From Phylloscopus collybita (Eukaryota; Chordata; Aves; Passeriformes; Phylloscopidae), in the NCBI GenBank assembly GCA_027886175.1, contig JAJNNQ010000003.1, forward strand, positions 27,073,501 through 27,137,500: a stretch of DNA of 64,000 nt, given 5' to 3'. Made by a program: the position numbers and the translations under genes. This document shows positions 13,597 through 23,515 of the stretch, piece after piece. The notes beneath the pieces were generated by a model, which was not told the origin of the DNA, did no database searches, and worked only from the letters and a program-made list of their open reading frames with translations. Each line of letters opens with the position of its first letter. The first letter of the stretch is position 1.

Positions 13597-13677
13597 GTGA
13601 ACCCTCTTTAGCAGGGGGGTTGGACTAGATGATCTCCAGAGGTCCCTTCCAAGCCCAACCATGCCACAGTTCTGTGA
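13597..13677 (+). mobile_element. CR1 LINE 3'-end fragment
   Basis: The stretch carries the characteristic avian CR1 tail: a run of G, then TTGGACTAGATGATCTCC, then AGAGGTCCCTTCCAA with a CAACCAT motif, ending in TTCTGTGAAAA in place of the usual ATTCTGTG repeats. Only this last ~80 bp is clear; the sequence upstream (13440-13596) may be more decayed CR1 but I cannot prove it. The element is 5'-truncated, as most CR1 copies are, and encodes nothing. CR1 is the main LINE of birds, so this also supports an avian source. Confidence 0.85.
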
Positions 13678-16600
13678 AAATCATTGCAGCAGGCTTGATC
13701 CTGGCATTCCCTCACACCTGAATGCTGGACTTTTAAAAGATGATCTGTCTAACTCTACAGTTTTGTGTTTAATAAGGATGCTGAATGCCCTGGCAGCAGG
13801 TGACAGATAGATGGAGAGCTTGTGAAGAGCTGCAAGAGCTGAGTGCCAGCCCCTGGCCAGCTTGGTCCCTCAGTCAGGAATTACCTGAGTGCAGGCAGCC
13901 TCCAGTTTTCTCTTTTACCTCTCCTATGAAATGACAATCCTCATGTCACCTGCTGTGGGGACATTCTCAGTGGAGTGAGTCTCAGGGCTGCTTTGAGCTG
14001 TGACTGGGGAACTGAGACTCTCCCCGTGCAGTGGGATCCTGTGCCGTGCTATTTGGGGACAGTGGGCTCTGGATCCATGTAAGGGCACGTTGGGCAGGAT
14101 GTTTGTTTGCTTTGCCAGTCACTCCCATTCTTCCTCTGTCATTTCTCAGCAGTGAGGCATTTTCTGGTGAAGGCAAAACACTGGAGGATCCAGAGACACT
14201 CAATAACCATGCAGTGTGTCAGGAGAAAAAGGGAATTATTTCAATAACAACTAAATGAAATATCCACTTTGCCTGGCAGGGTAAAGAAAACAGGAAAAGG
14301 AAAGAAATGACATCTCTGGTGTGGGGTACAGAGGGGAATTCATGATGTACTTGGACTTTAGATTTCTTCTCATCAAGCTGGTATAACAAACCACTGTGGT
14401 TATTAAGTGGTGGTTTGTTTATGGGATTGATTGACTTGTGTAAAGTCTATGCTTTAGTTTCTACACCATAAAAATTTTGCTTATTTTTTTGGACTAAATT
14501 CAAAAAGCTTTATCAAATAGGGAATATCTTCTGGGGGAGATGCCCCACTGTTCCTCCCAGCCACAACTCTTACTAACCCGACAGGGGTTCACAGCAATTC
14601 TGGGTGCTGCTTTAAGAGAAATTTCTACACCCATTACTCAATCCTTACTCACTTTCACGGTGAAAGATTTCTGTTGTCCTGCTGGGACAATTGGAGATGG
14701 AGCATGGTGAGAAAAACACCACTGCTGCCTGTCTGAACCTTGGAGGAGCAGCCTGTGCCCACCAGCTCTTCAGTCTCAGAGGCTGAACAGGTCCTGAAAG
14801 CCTTGGGAGCAGATACTTAACTCTGGAGATGCATCTGTGCTAAGCAAGGGAGTTATTTGCTCCAGAAAAGTTTAATCCTTGGTAAGAATGATGATGGTAT
14901 CCCAAAGCCAGCTGTTTAAGGTAAACTGCTTCATGTGTGGTATATGCATTGAGTGAAATGAAAAGAAAATTGCATAAATATTTACGTTAGTTAATTGTGT
15001 TTATGTTGAAAGTTACAGTGTTTGTTTAACGACTTTGCAAAATCTGTAAACTTAGCTTCTGGATAAAGGCCTGTTTGGGGTTACAGCCACCGTGCTCCTG
15101 TCACTCACTGGGGGCACTTCTGCAAACACCCCGAGCCTGGGCCATCCTCAGGTGTCCACTGCAGGTGATCCTGGCTGGCCTGGAACTGAAACATTTCGTG
15201 CACTGACACAGAAAATGCAAACATGGGGCTGGCTCCTTCCCTGTGACTGAGAGCAGCACTTGGGATTCTGCACCTGGGGGTCTTTGACCCTGCCTTTAGT
15301 TCTGTGTCTCCCCAAAGGGCTTTTCTCTATTTAAATGAAAGAAAAGCCTTAGACAGAAATGTTATTTTTCTCTGATTTTTCACAAGTGTTGTCCTTGGGC
15401 TCAGCTCTGATGAAAAAAAAAATAGGGTCAGTTCTAACACACTTGCTGAAGCAAATGATTAATTAGAGAGTCATAAGCCTTGTTAGTTTGTGTCATCAGA
15501 GTTTGGCCTTCAGTGTGGGGCACAGAGTCTGTTCAGACACCTTTGCTCACTGTTGCACCCTGGATTTAAAGAGAGCTGCATCAGACATCCTCCCTGCAGT
15601 GTGCACCACAAAGAACAAACACAGCTTCTCCTCAGGTCCCTAGAAATATCCAGCCCTAAATAGGTTTTACTTGCATCTTAAAAATAATCTCTTCCTTTTT
15701 AGCTTAAAACCCGACTACGTGCAGCTCTCACAAGACTCAGAACTGTGTTAGTAAAAAATACCTCATGGGATCAGCTGCTCCCGTAGGAGAGCCTCAGCCT
15801 GGACCTTCCAGCTTCTCTTTCTTGCTGATATCCACCATTAAAATATTGCAAATCTCTGCTTCCAATGAAGACATTTGAGCATTGGCAGCAATGCTTTGCT
15901 TTGCCATCAGAGGTGTCACAGGAAGAGCTCCTGTCTGAAAGCAGAGGGGGAAAGCTGGGCTGGCCCTGGGCAGACCTGGCTCCCAGGCAGCAGCCTGGAC
16001 ATCAGTGTGGCACCACAGCTCAGCACTGCCTGATTTCTCCAGAGGTTCCTGCTGGGTGTTGGCTGCAGCAGAGCACCTGGGCACGTTTAGGGTGGAGCAG
16101 CCAGTTCAGTGCTAGGACAGACCTGCTCTCAGAGCAAATTTGAAGGACTGCTGCCTTTTCCATCCACCCAGATCTTGCTGGCACCAAGAAAGAGCAATGT
16201 GCATTAATCGCTGCCACCAAGTCACACACTCGATACCAAGGAGGATTTGATGTGAATATGTAAGCTCAGATACCTTCTGTGTTAAAACTTCATATTGATT
16301 CTCTCTCTCTCTCTTTTTTTTTTTTCCCCCAATGTGAGAACATGCTGACATTGTTGAAGCTTGTCCTTAACATGCAAGATAAATTTCAAATTTGTTCTCT
16401 CTGTTGTTTTTAATAAGAAATGTAAACAAGTAGGATCACTTTGCAGTGTCCTGGAGCAGGACCTCCTGTTCATAGTGATAGGGTGCTTGGGGTTTACATT
16501 GCTGGGAAATCACGAGTGCCTTCCCACCAGGCTTTGCCATTTTCAGTGAAACAACTGATTAGGAAAGTTGATTTAATTTTTATTTCGGTGTCACTGATAT

Positions 16601-17790
16601 TTACTCTTATTTTTACCCACAACAGAATACCTAAAAAAAAAAAAAAATAGCATTCAAAGGCTCCAATCTTTTGGCATTTGGGCTGAGCAGACTGTGTTAA
16701 GTTTAGAGCCACACTTATAAATACCAAAACTGGTGCAGAGAACCACAAAGGAGAACCAGGCTGTCAGTTCAGCATTTCAGAAAGTCAGTGAAGATAACAG
16801 GTATAAGTGCTTTAATGCTTGAAGATCCTTTTAAGTTTCAGGTTTGTAAGTACAGACCTGCACCCAAAGAAACTTTTTAGTAGTCTTTTGGTTTTTCCCA
16901 TGAACTTGCAAAGAAAGATGAATTGCTGGTGATGTTTCTAAATCAAAAGGTAGGAGGGCATATTCTACATTACTCCTGGCATGCCCAGTGCACTGAGACT
17001 TCAGGATGTTGTTAAGCAGGTTTCTGTCACTCCTAAACACTGCACTAATTTACAGTAGAGTGCAAAAAGCAGAGCAAAATGAAAATCAAGTGCACTGATA
17101 GCTTCCAAACATGAAAAGCAGTCTTAGGAATGTCAATAATGCAGTACTGGTATAATACAAAGCCAAACAAATGTGTTAAGAGAAGAACTTGGCTCTCTAC
17201 ATTCTGTACAAAAATATAAGGTGATGCTTGGAGAAAACCCCTACTGGCAAAGTTAATGGGGATTTTAAATTATGGAGCATTGGAATTAAAAAATAAAGTA
17301 CTCCAAAATTAAAGGATGGAGGCTGGATGCATGCAAAAATTCCAGAACAATTATCAGAGCCAAATAAACATGCAGCAGTTTTGTTCAAATTCTTCATGCA
17401 AAATGCTAGAAGACTTCTCAAGCAGCCTTTTGTCTATTTGTTGGGAAAAGATAACAGAGCAACAATACTTGCAAAATTCAGAGGGTTGGAAGGGCCTTGC
17501 ACATCAGGACTGAACCCCACAGCTGTCTGTCAGAAAAGCAGTGCAGCTGCCTCTGAAATAAAAAAAATCATATTTTGGTGCAATGGAAAGGATTTTTGTT
17601 CAAACAATGGAAACGAAACTTCTTCTTTACAATGGATCAATTCATTATTACAGAGGGTGAAAAAATCACCCACACACCACCTCCCTCCACACCACAGGAC
17701 TGAAAGTGAGGTCCAAGATGCTCACAGAGGCCAAGTGCTCAGGGGTGCTCAGCAGCATGCCAGGGGCTGAGCTCTGTCCATCTGCTCAGA
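13678..17790. other. non-coding DNA, no gene supported
   Basis: No exon or RNA gene recognised. A CT-rich tract passing into a T run lies at about 16301-16325, and an A run at about 16632-16646. The phrase AGGGTTGGAAGGGCCTT at about 17481-17497 is weakly like the reverse strand of a CR1 tail, but too little follows to call it. Confidence 0.5.
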
Positions 17791-18380
17791 GGCACCACTG
17801 GGGCATGGAAAAGGGGAGACCTGGAATCCCCTTCTGTGGGGAGGATTTGCTCTTGTATGGAAGAGATCTGAAATTCCCTTTTGTAGGCAAGATTTGCTGG
17901 AATATGGAAGAGAACTGGACCCCCCTTTTGTGGGGAAGATTTGCTACCACCACTGGACCATGGAAAAGAAGAAAGCTGGAATCCCCTTTTGTGGGGAAGA
18001 TTTGCTGTTGTATGGAAGAGATCTGGACTCCTTTTTGTGGGGAAGATTTGCTGGAATATGGAAGAGATCTGGATCCCCTTTTTGTAGGGAAGATTTGCTG
18101 TTGTATGGAAGAGATCTGGATCCCCTTTTTGTGGGGAAGATTTGCTGGAATATGGAAGAGATCTGGATCCCCTTTTTGTGGGGAAGATTTGCTGGAATAT
18201 GGAAGAGATCTGGATCCCCTTTTTGTAGGGAAGATTTGCTGGAATATGGAAGAGATCTGGATCCCCTTTTTGTGGGGAAGATTTGCTGGAATATGGAAGA
18301 GATCTGGATCCTCTTTTTGTGGGGAAGATTTGCTGTTGTATGGAAGAGATCTGGATCTCCTTTTTGTGGGGAAGATTTGC
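17791..18380. repeat. 47-bp minisatellite, about 12 units
   Basis: The period is 47 bp from 18037 onward, with unit starts at 18037, 18084, 18131, 18178, 18225, 18272 and 18319. The unit has the core GTGGGGAAGATTTGCTGG, followed by ATATGGAAGAG and AGATCTGGATCC. Units differ mainly in GGAATATGG versus TTGTATGG and in GTGGGG versus GTAGGG. Two longer variant units sharing CATGGAAAAG occur in the older left part (17791-17835 and about 17950-17990). Since 47 is not a multiple of three and the unit lacks stops, frames of 176-255 codons open on both strands; these are not genes. Confidence 0.93.
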
Positions 18381-19468
18381 TCCCACAGCTGCATCTCCCC
18401 TATGAATATCACTGCTATTACTGAATCAATTACTGTAAGTGTATATAAGTACATAAGCATCAGTTATCACTGAATACCACTGTTATCACTGAAAGGCTCT
18501 CAGAAAAATCACCTTACTTATCAGAAGAGTTTACAGAACACAAAACCTTGACGAAGGATCAAAGGGCACAGTGTTTTCAAATCACTCTCATGAAATAAAA
18601 AGGTTTGGGGAGGCCCTGGAGCAGGACTGGCTGGGTTGGAGCTGGGCTTGGAGCTGCCCACAGCCACGGGGGCTCAGCTCTGAGCCCTCAGCCTGCCAGG
18701 GCTCCCAGATGTGCTCCCAGATGTGCTCCCAGATGTGCTCCCAACCCAGCAGCCCCAGGGAGAACAGGCAGAACTGATCTGTGCTCCTGATAGCAGGAGC
18801 TCCAGCCCTAATCAAGAGGAGAGAGATGGCCATTAGTTAATTGCATTAAAGAAGCATGAGAGGACCTGAGCTGAGGGATATAAAGGAGAACAAAGGAAAA
18901 CAGAAAAAGATGGGGATAAAAGACTTTGCTAATCGTAAATTAACAAGCCAATTATGGGGAAGGGATGAGTCCTTGACAAAAGATCTGATAATTATTGAAA
19001 TTCTGGGCAAAACCTTTGGAAAGAGATGTAAGAAAATCCAGAAATGAACATTTGCCAAATAACGAAATTCACGCTGTTCAAGAATGGAGTTTATGGAAGC
19101 AGCCAGCTCTGATACAGTATCTCCCAAACAAAATTCAAAATATTTTAAGAGCAGAGACAGAATACAGAGCTAACAAGAGCTAACCCAAACACATCAACAG
19201 CATTGCAGCAACCCTCTCAAAGTAAGGCAATGACGGGCAGTAGGAAAATGCTGGAGAAATCCAGCAATTACATCATTTCAGAAATGCTCCTCAGCAGCAG
19301 CAGAGGCTGTGCTTCTTAGGTAGAAAGGAGAGAAGCAAACCAGCTCCTTTGGAGTAAAGAACAACACTGTCAATGAGCCAGACATTGCCCCAGAGGCACA
19401 AAAAACGCTGTTTCCATCTCTCAGGATATTAGAGATTATAGGTCTGCTTCATCAGGAAAGAAACGATG
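18381..19468. other. non-coding DNA with a small GC-rich patch
   Basis: No gene. A GC-richer patch at 18.6-18.8 kb contains a short 12-bp tandem repeat listed separately. The rest is AT-rich and unremarkable. Confidence 0.5.
18701..18743. repeat. 12-bp tandem repeat, 3.6 units
   Basis: GCTCCCAGATGT is repeated three times exactly, followed by a partial GCTCCCA. In one frame it reads as a four-residue repeat, but the surrounding frame is not a supported gene. Confidence 0.85.
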
Positions 19469-19795
19469 CAATAAATAAATAAAATTATTCTATAAATTAA
19501 TAAACAAAAGTATTTTTAAAAACAAAATAAAATATTTTATATAATGTAATATAATATAATGTAATGTAATATAATATAATTTTATATAATATACTCCACT
19601 ATATATTTTATATATATTTTATATATAAATATAAATATAAATATAAATATAAATATTTTATATCACATATATATAATAAAAATATAATGTCTTTAAAATA
19701 GAAAATATATATTTTATAAATTAATAAAATGCAATAAACAGCACAATAAAAATAAAATTTATTCTATCAATAAATAGAAATAAAAGGCTCCTCAA
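19469..19795. repeat. AT-rich low-complexity tract
   Basis: Almost pure A and T, made of short imperfect motifs such as TATAA, TAATATAATA and ATAAATATAA in tandem patches, with hardly any G or C for about 300 bp. This is a simple-repeat or low-complexity block with no coding or RNA potential seen. Confidence 0.9.
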
Positions 19796-20939
19796 ATATA
19801 TCAGGTGATACATATTTTCAGATATAACATAAATAGGGATAAGGAAGTAGCACCCAATGGATACCTCTGCATACATTCAGTCTGCTCTTTGGGAGACATA
19901 ATGCCCTTTTTTGTGCCATGTCAGTTGTGCTCAGTACCAGAAATGAGACATTTGAATACACACTGTAAATGTGAAAGGCCTAAAATACAGTTACACTTTC
20001 AACCACAGCACAGAAGTGTGAGACCAATCACTGCCTCATGCAGGGAGGGCTGGAAAATGCTGCCAAAATAACCAATTGTCTAAATCGAGCTCTGTGAGGA
20101 GCAGGTGATGAGCTGCACATGGTTCCAGGGAATTGTGAGTAAGGAGCAGGGTGATGCTGCCTGACACCTGCTCATGCCCTGCTCAGGAGGAAAAGTCAGA
20201 GCCAAAATGGCAACAGGTATGGAAAAGATACAAAATCACTAAGGACTGGCCACCCACAGTTGACAGGAAAACAGAAATTGCTGGTCTGATTGGAGATTCT
20301 GAGGAACTCCACCGTCCTTTGTGTTTCTCTGTTTCCCTGAGGCCTGAAACAGGCTGGGAGTGGAGATGGGACCTCAGAATTTGCTCACAGGGTCTGTGAG
20401 TCCTGAAGACCACACACAGGGGAGGAAAAGCTCACACAGCTGCCAGAAAAGAGAGGAGGAGATGGGACGTGGTGCTCCTGGTGCCTCGCTTAGTGCCTTA
20501 GGCAAGAACCAACCTCTAAAGATTGAGACCTCAGGGGTGAGGACACCAAAGCACCCCATCAGCAGTCTGGTGGTGCTGGTGTTCAGCTGGGCTCTGGGCT
20601 GAGGGGCTGCTCAGCACAAACCCTGCCTGGGCACTCCCGGGGAGTTCTGAGCCCTGCCTGGAGCTGCTCTGGCACTGAGGGCTGGGCTGGGCTGCACAGC
20701 CAGCAGCAGCCAGGGGCACCATAGACCACATCTCTGACAAAGGTGTTTGAGACTGATAATACAGGGTGAAATTTTAGCAGCAGAGGGATAAAATGTTTCT
20801 AAAATCATGGGAATAGATTCAGGGGAGTGGATAGAAAGGTTGGGCTCGGGGAAAGGGAACTGGGCCTCGGGAGCAAATGTTCAGCTCTGTTTGTACCAGA
20901 TCATGTACAGCTGCACCTGCATGATCCTCATATGATAAA
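19796..20939. other. non-coding DNA, no gene supported
   Basis: No exon recognised. The 20.3-20.75 kb part is GC-richer and holds several overlapping frames of 60-80 codons with no domain. Confidence 0.5.
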
Positions 20940-21240
20940 TGATATGATTGTTACATGTAGTGATTGTTGGGAGTTGAATATGATTATTGTTTAATTGTAA
21001 TAAGAATCATGAGAAACGATGTTTGGGGGGCCTGACAAAAACAACAAGAATTCATGCTTGGATAGGATCCATGTATACAATAGAACAATATGGGATTAAG
21101 AATTAATATATAGTTAGTTATAGAACAGAAAAGGTATAAAACATGTTCATCTGGAATCCAATGTGGGAGTCAGATTTGGGTCTGTGCCCCTGATTCCCAG
21201 AGCTCCTCAATAAAAGCACCTGCAGATAATCATCCTGTGA
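20940..21240 (+). mobile_element. short LTR-like unit, probably ERV-K-type, boundaries uncertain
   Basis: About 300 bp with a retroviral promoter and polyadenylation layout on the plus strand: TATAAAA at 21135-21141, then AATAAA at 21209-21214, 74 bp from TATA start to signal start. That spacing suits a compact R region. If it starts at TGATATG (20940) and ends at CCTGCA (21224), the flanks are GATAAA and GATAAT, an imperfect 6-bp duplication of the length usual for ERV-K-like elements. The next LTR inserts a few bases later (21250), so the U5 of this unit may instead be interrupted by it. No coding part is present. Family not identified. Confidence 0.5.
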
Positions 21241-21244
21241 TGGT

Positions 21245-21249
21245 GTGTT
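21245..21249. repeat. 5-bp target-site duplication, left copy (GTGTT)
   Basis: GTGTT directly precedes the TGTCTTGG start of the LTR and recurs exactly at 22028-22032. Confidence 0.85.
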
Positions 21250-22027
21250 TGTCTTGGGTTATGGAACCAAAAATGTGTATTCTATTTCATTTGCTGAAAG
21301 CAGTTGGAGAATTGTTCTTCTTTACTCTGGGAGGATTGGGCAGGTGCCTTTTGATAATGGGCCAGCTGTCAAAACTCCTGGGGCAGTGTTTGTCATCTCT
21401 TTCACCACGGTCCTCCCTCCAGGGGGATATTTTTGCTAATGGGCCATTGACACAACCCCAAAATAGAACATCCACATTCCATCATCCCAGTGTGAGATGC
21501 TCCACCCAGTGGGGGGAGCCAACCATTCCTACCTGGATAAAACTGAGACACAGGAACACCAGGGATCTGGCTTCACCCGATTCCCGGAGGAAGACTGGAC
21601 CCTTCTCACCATCACTGGACCCTTGTTCTACAGGATCATCTCTGCTCCACCAGAACCACATCTGCCACCCCAGGAGGACTCACTGTGGGACTGCTTCCAA
21701 CACCCTGACCAACATCTCTGACTCTGTCAGGGTTTTTTGCAGAATTGTTGTTTGTTTGCTGGTTTGGTTGGGTGGGTGTATTTTTTTTTTTTTGTGGGTT
21801 TGTTTTTTTTTGGGGTTTTTTTTTGTTTGTTTGTTTGTTTTTTTCCTACTACATTTGTATTATTAATATTCCTAGTAAAGAACTGCTATTCCTATTCCCA
21901 AATCTTTGCCTGAAAGCCCTTAATTGCAAAATTATAATAATTTGGCTGGGGGTGAAGGGTTTACATTCCCCATTCTAAGGAAACTCCAGCTTTCCTTGGC
22001 TGATACCTGTCTTTCCAAACCAAGACA
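21250..22027 (+). mobile_element. solo LTR of an endogenous retrovirus, complete, with variant 3' end (LTR copy 2)
   Basis: A 778-bp unit from TGTCTTGGG to CCAAGACA, flanked by exact GTGTT duplications. The first ~465 bp align with LTR copy 1 at 6737-7337, including the TATA-like GGATAAAA (21535-21542) and the motif ending CACCCTGACCAACA (ends 21714). After that the two differ. This copy continues with a T/G-rich tract (about 21780-21845), a possible polyadenylation signal AGTAAA (21874-21879) and a different terminal ~150 bp. Only the last ~15 bp (CTTTCCAAACCAAGACA) again resemble copy 1. No gag, pol or env is adjacent. The structure suggests a subfamily whose R/U5 was exchanged. Confidence 0.85.
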
Positions 22028-22032
22028 GTGTT
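22028..22032. repeat. 5-bp target-site duplication, right copy (GTGTT)
   Basis: Exact match to 21245-21249, directly after the terminal CA of the LTR. Confidence 0.85.
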
Positions 22033-23310
22033 TCAATGCTAACAAGACCTGATGCAGCAGAGCTGATGGAGTGTGGCTGGGATAAGAGGAAGGATAATGG
22101 CAGTGGCCACCCCACAGTGGCCTTGAGGAAAGCCAGGGCTGAGACTGTGATCCAATATTATCCAGTGGAACTTCCCAGCATCCAGAAATCAATGGATAAA
22201 GAGCTCCCAGAGACAAAGGCAGCACTTTGATTAGACGCCACTCATGACTACCCTCCTCAAACCTTTATAGCTCCACTTTGAGAGTCTTTGCCTCCTCAAG
22301 CCTTTATAGTTCCATTTTGAGGCCTTGTTTTACTCCCAAACATCTGATGGCTACCAATTTTATTGTACAGTTATTTACTTCATGAGAAAGGGGAGATTTC
22401 TTTGTCTTAAATCTATTGTCAAATTCACATGGCAGCATGTAAGTCTGGTTTGGGGAGAAATAATGAATAAACATTTTTAACTCTCCTGATTCATAATGTT
22501 TACTTGACATTATTACAAATTTTCTAAGAACTTCTGATGTCTGTCCACAGATTATCTCTTTCAAGAGAGAATCCTACCCTGTTTAGCTCCCTTGAAGAGA
22601 CATGTCTTACACCCTTGGCTATCATTGTTGCATTATTCCACATCTCTTCTGAATCTCCTCCACATTTCTGAGCTGGAATGACCAAACCTGCACGCACAGT
22701 TTAAGCAGGGACCTTATCAGATTGGTAAAATTTCTCTCTTCTGGTCATTATTTCCTTGCTTGGTTGGCAATTGTCTCCAAAACTTCAGCTGAGTTTCCCA
22801 TGAGATGCAAGGATTTAAAGAGCTGGCAGGAGGAGCCCCCCAAGGAGGGTGGCAAGAATGTTCTTTTCCTCTTTCCTGCTCCTCTGAGGAGCACAGCAGG
22901 CATGGGACATTCTCAGCTCCTTGGCCATGGGATGGGATCAGCTGCCCAGGTGGTTTCCGGGCTATTCAGCCCTGGGGGTGCCAGGGCTGCAATGAGAGAG
23001 AGAATAGTGGGAAATGCAGCAGAACTGAGAGATTTGCTGACTTGGCCAGGGAAAAGATCGATATGAACCCTAAAATTGGCTTACATGGGTGCTGGGATGT
23101 AGCACTCAGTTATCCCACAGAAGACAAGGGGAGCTGTGCCTCTAATCTCAGCATTTCAGTGAGACAAGAACATTTTAAGGATGGTTTTAAACACCTGTAA
23201 ATACCAACCCACCGAGTTCCAGCCCAGGATTCCTCTCTCTCTCTTTAGTAAATAAGCACATCCTCCTTTCTCTCTGCTCCCATGGCAGGACAAAGCTCTT
23301 TAATGATGTT
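22033..23310. other. non-coding DNA, no gene supported
   Basis: No exon recognised. Two overlapping plus-strand frames of 114 and 131 codons (22722-23200) show no domain. The stretch includes a 39-bp tandem duplication listed separately. Confidence 0.5.
22252..22328. repeat. 39-bp tandem duplication
   Basis: CCTCCTCAAACCTTTATAG at 22252 recurs as CCTCCTCAAGCCTTTATAG at 22291. The two 39-bp units share most positions (the right parts read CTCCACTTTGAG and TTCCATTTTGAG). A simple local duplication. Confidence 0.8.
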
Positions 23311-23515
23311 TATAATACTCTGAATATATATATATATATATATATAAAATATATATTCAGAATATTATATATATATATAAAATATATATTATATATTATA
23401 TATATTATATAATATATAATATATAATATATATAATATATATAATATAATATATATATTATATATATATATTATATATATATTATATGTATATAATACTA
23501 TATAAATACTCTGAA
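23311..23515. repeat. (TA)n tract with internal inverted repeats
   Basis: Nearly 190 bp of TA dinucleotides with small interruptions. The tract is bounded by the same 11-mer, AATACTCTGAA, at 23314-23324 and 23505-23515, and an inverted near-copy, TTCAGAATATT, lies at 23356-23366. The first pair can fold into a long hairpin with a TA stem. This is a microsatellite, with no gene. Confidence 0.92.

Noticed and set aside
17475..17500. Possible reverse-strand CR1 tail (GGGTTGGAAGGG)
   Set aside because: Only about a dozen bases agree and the expected GATCATCTAG motif is missing.
17706..18473. Frames of 176-255 codons on both strands with repeated motifs
   Set aside because: They are read-throughs of the 47-bp minisatellite in several phases, with the same peptide motifs appearing in each phase.
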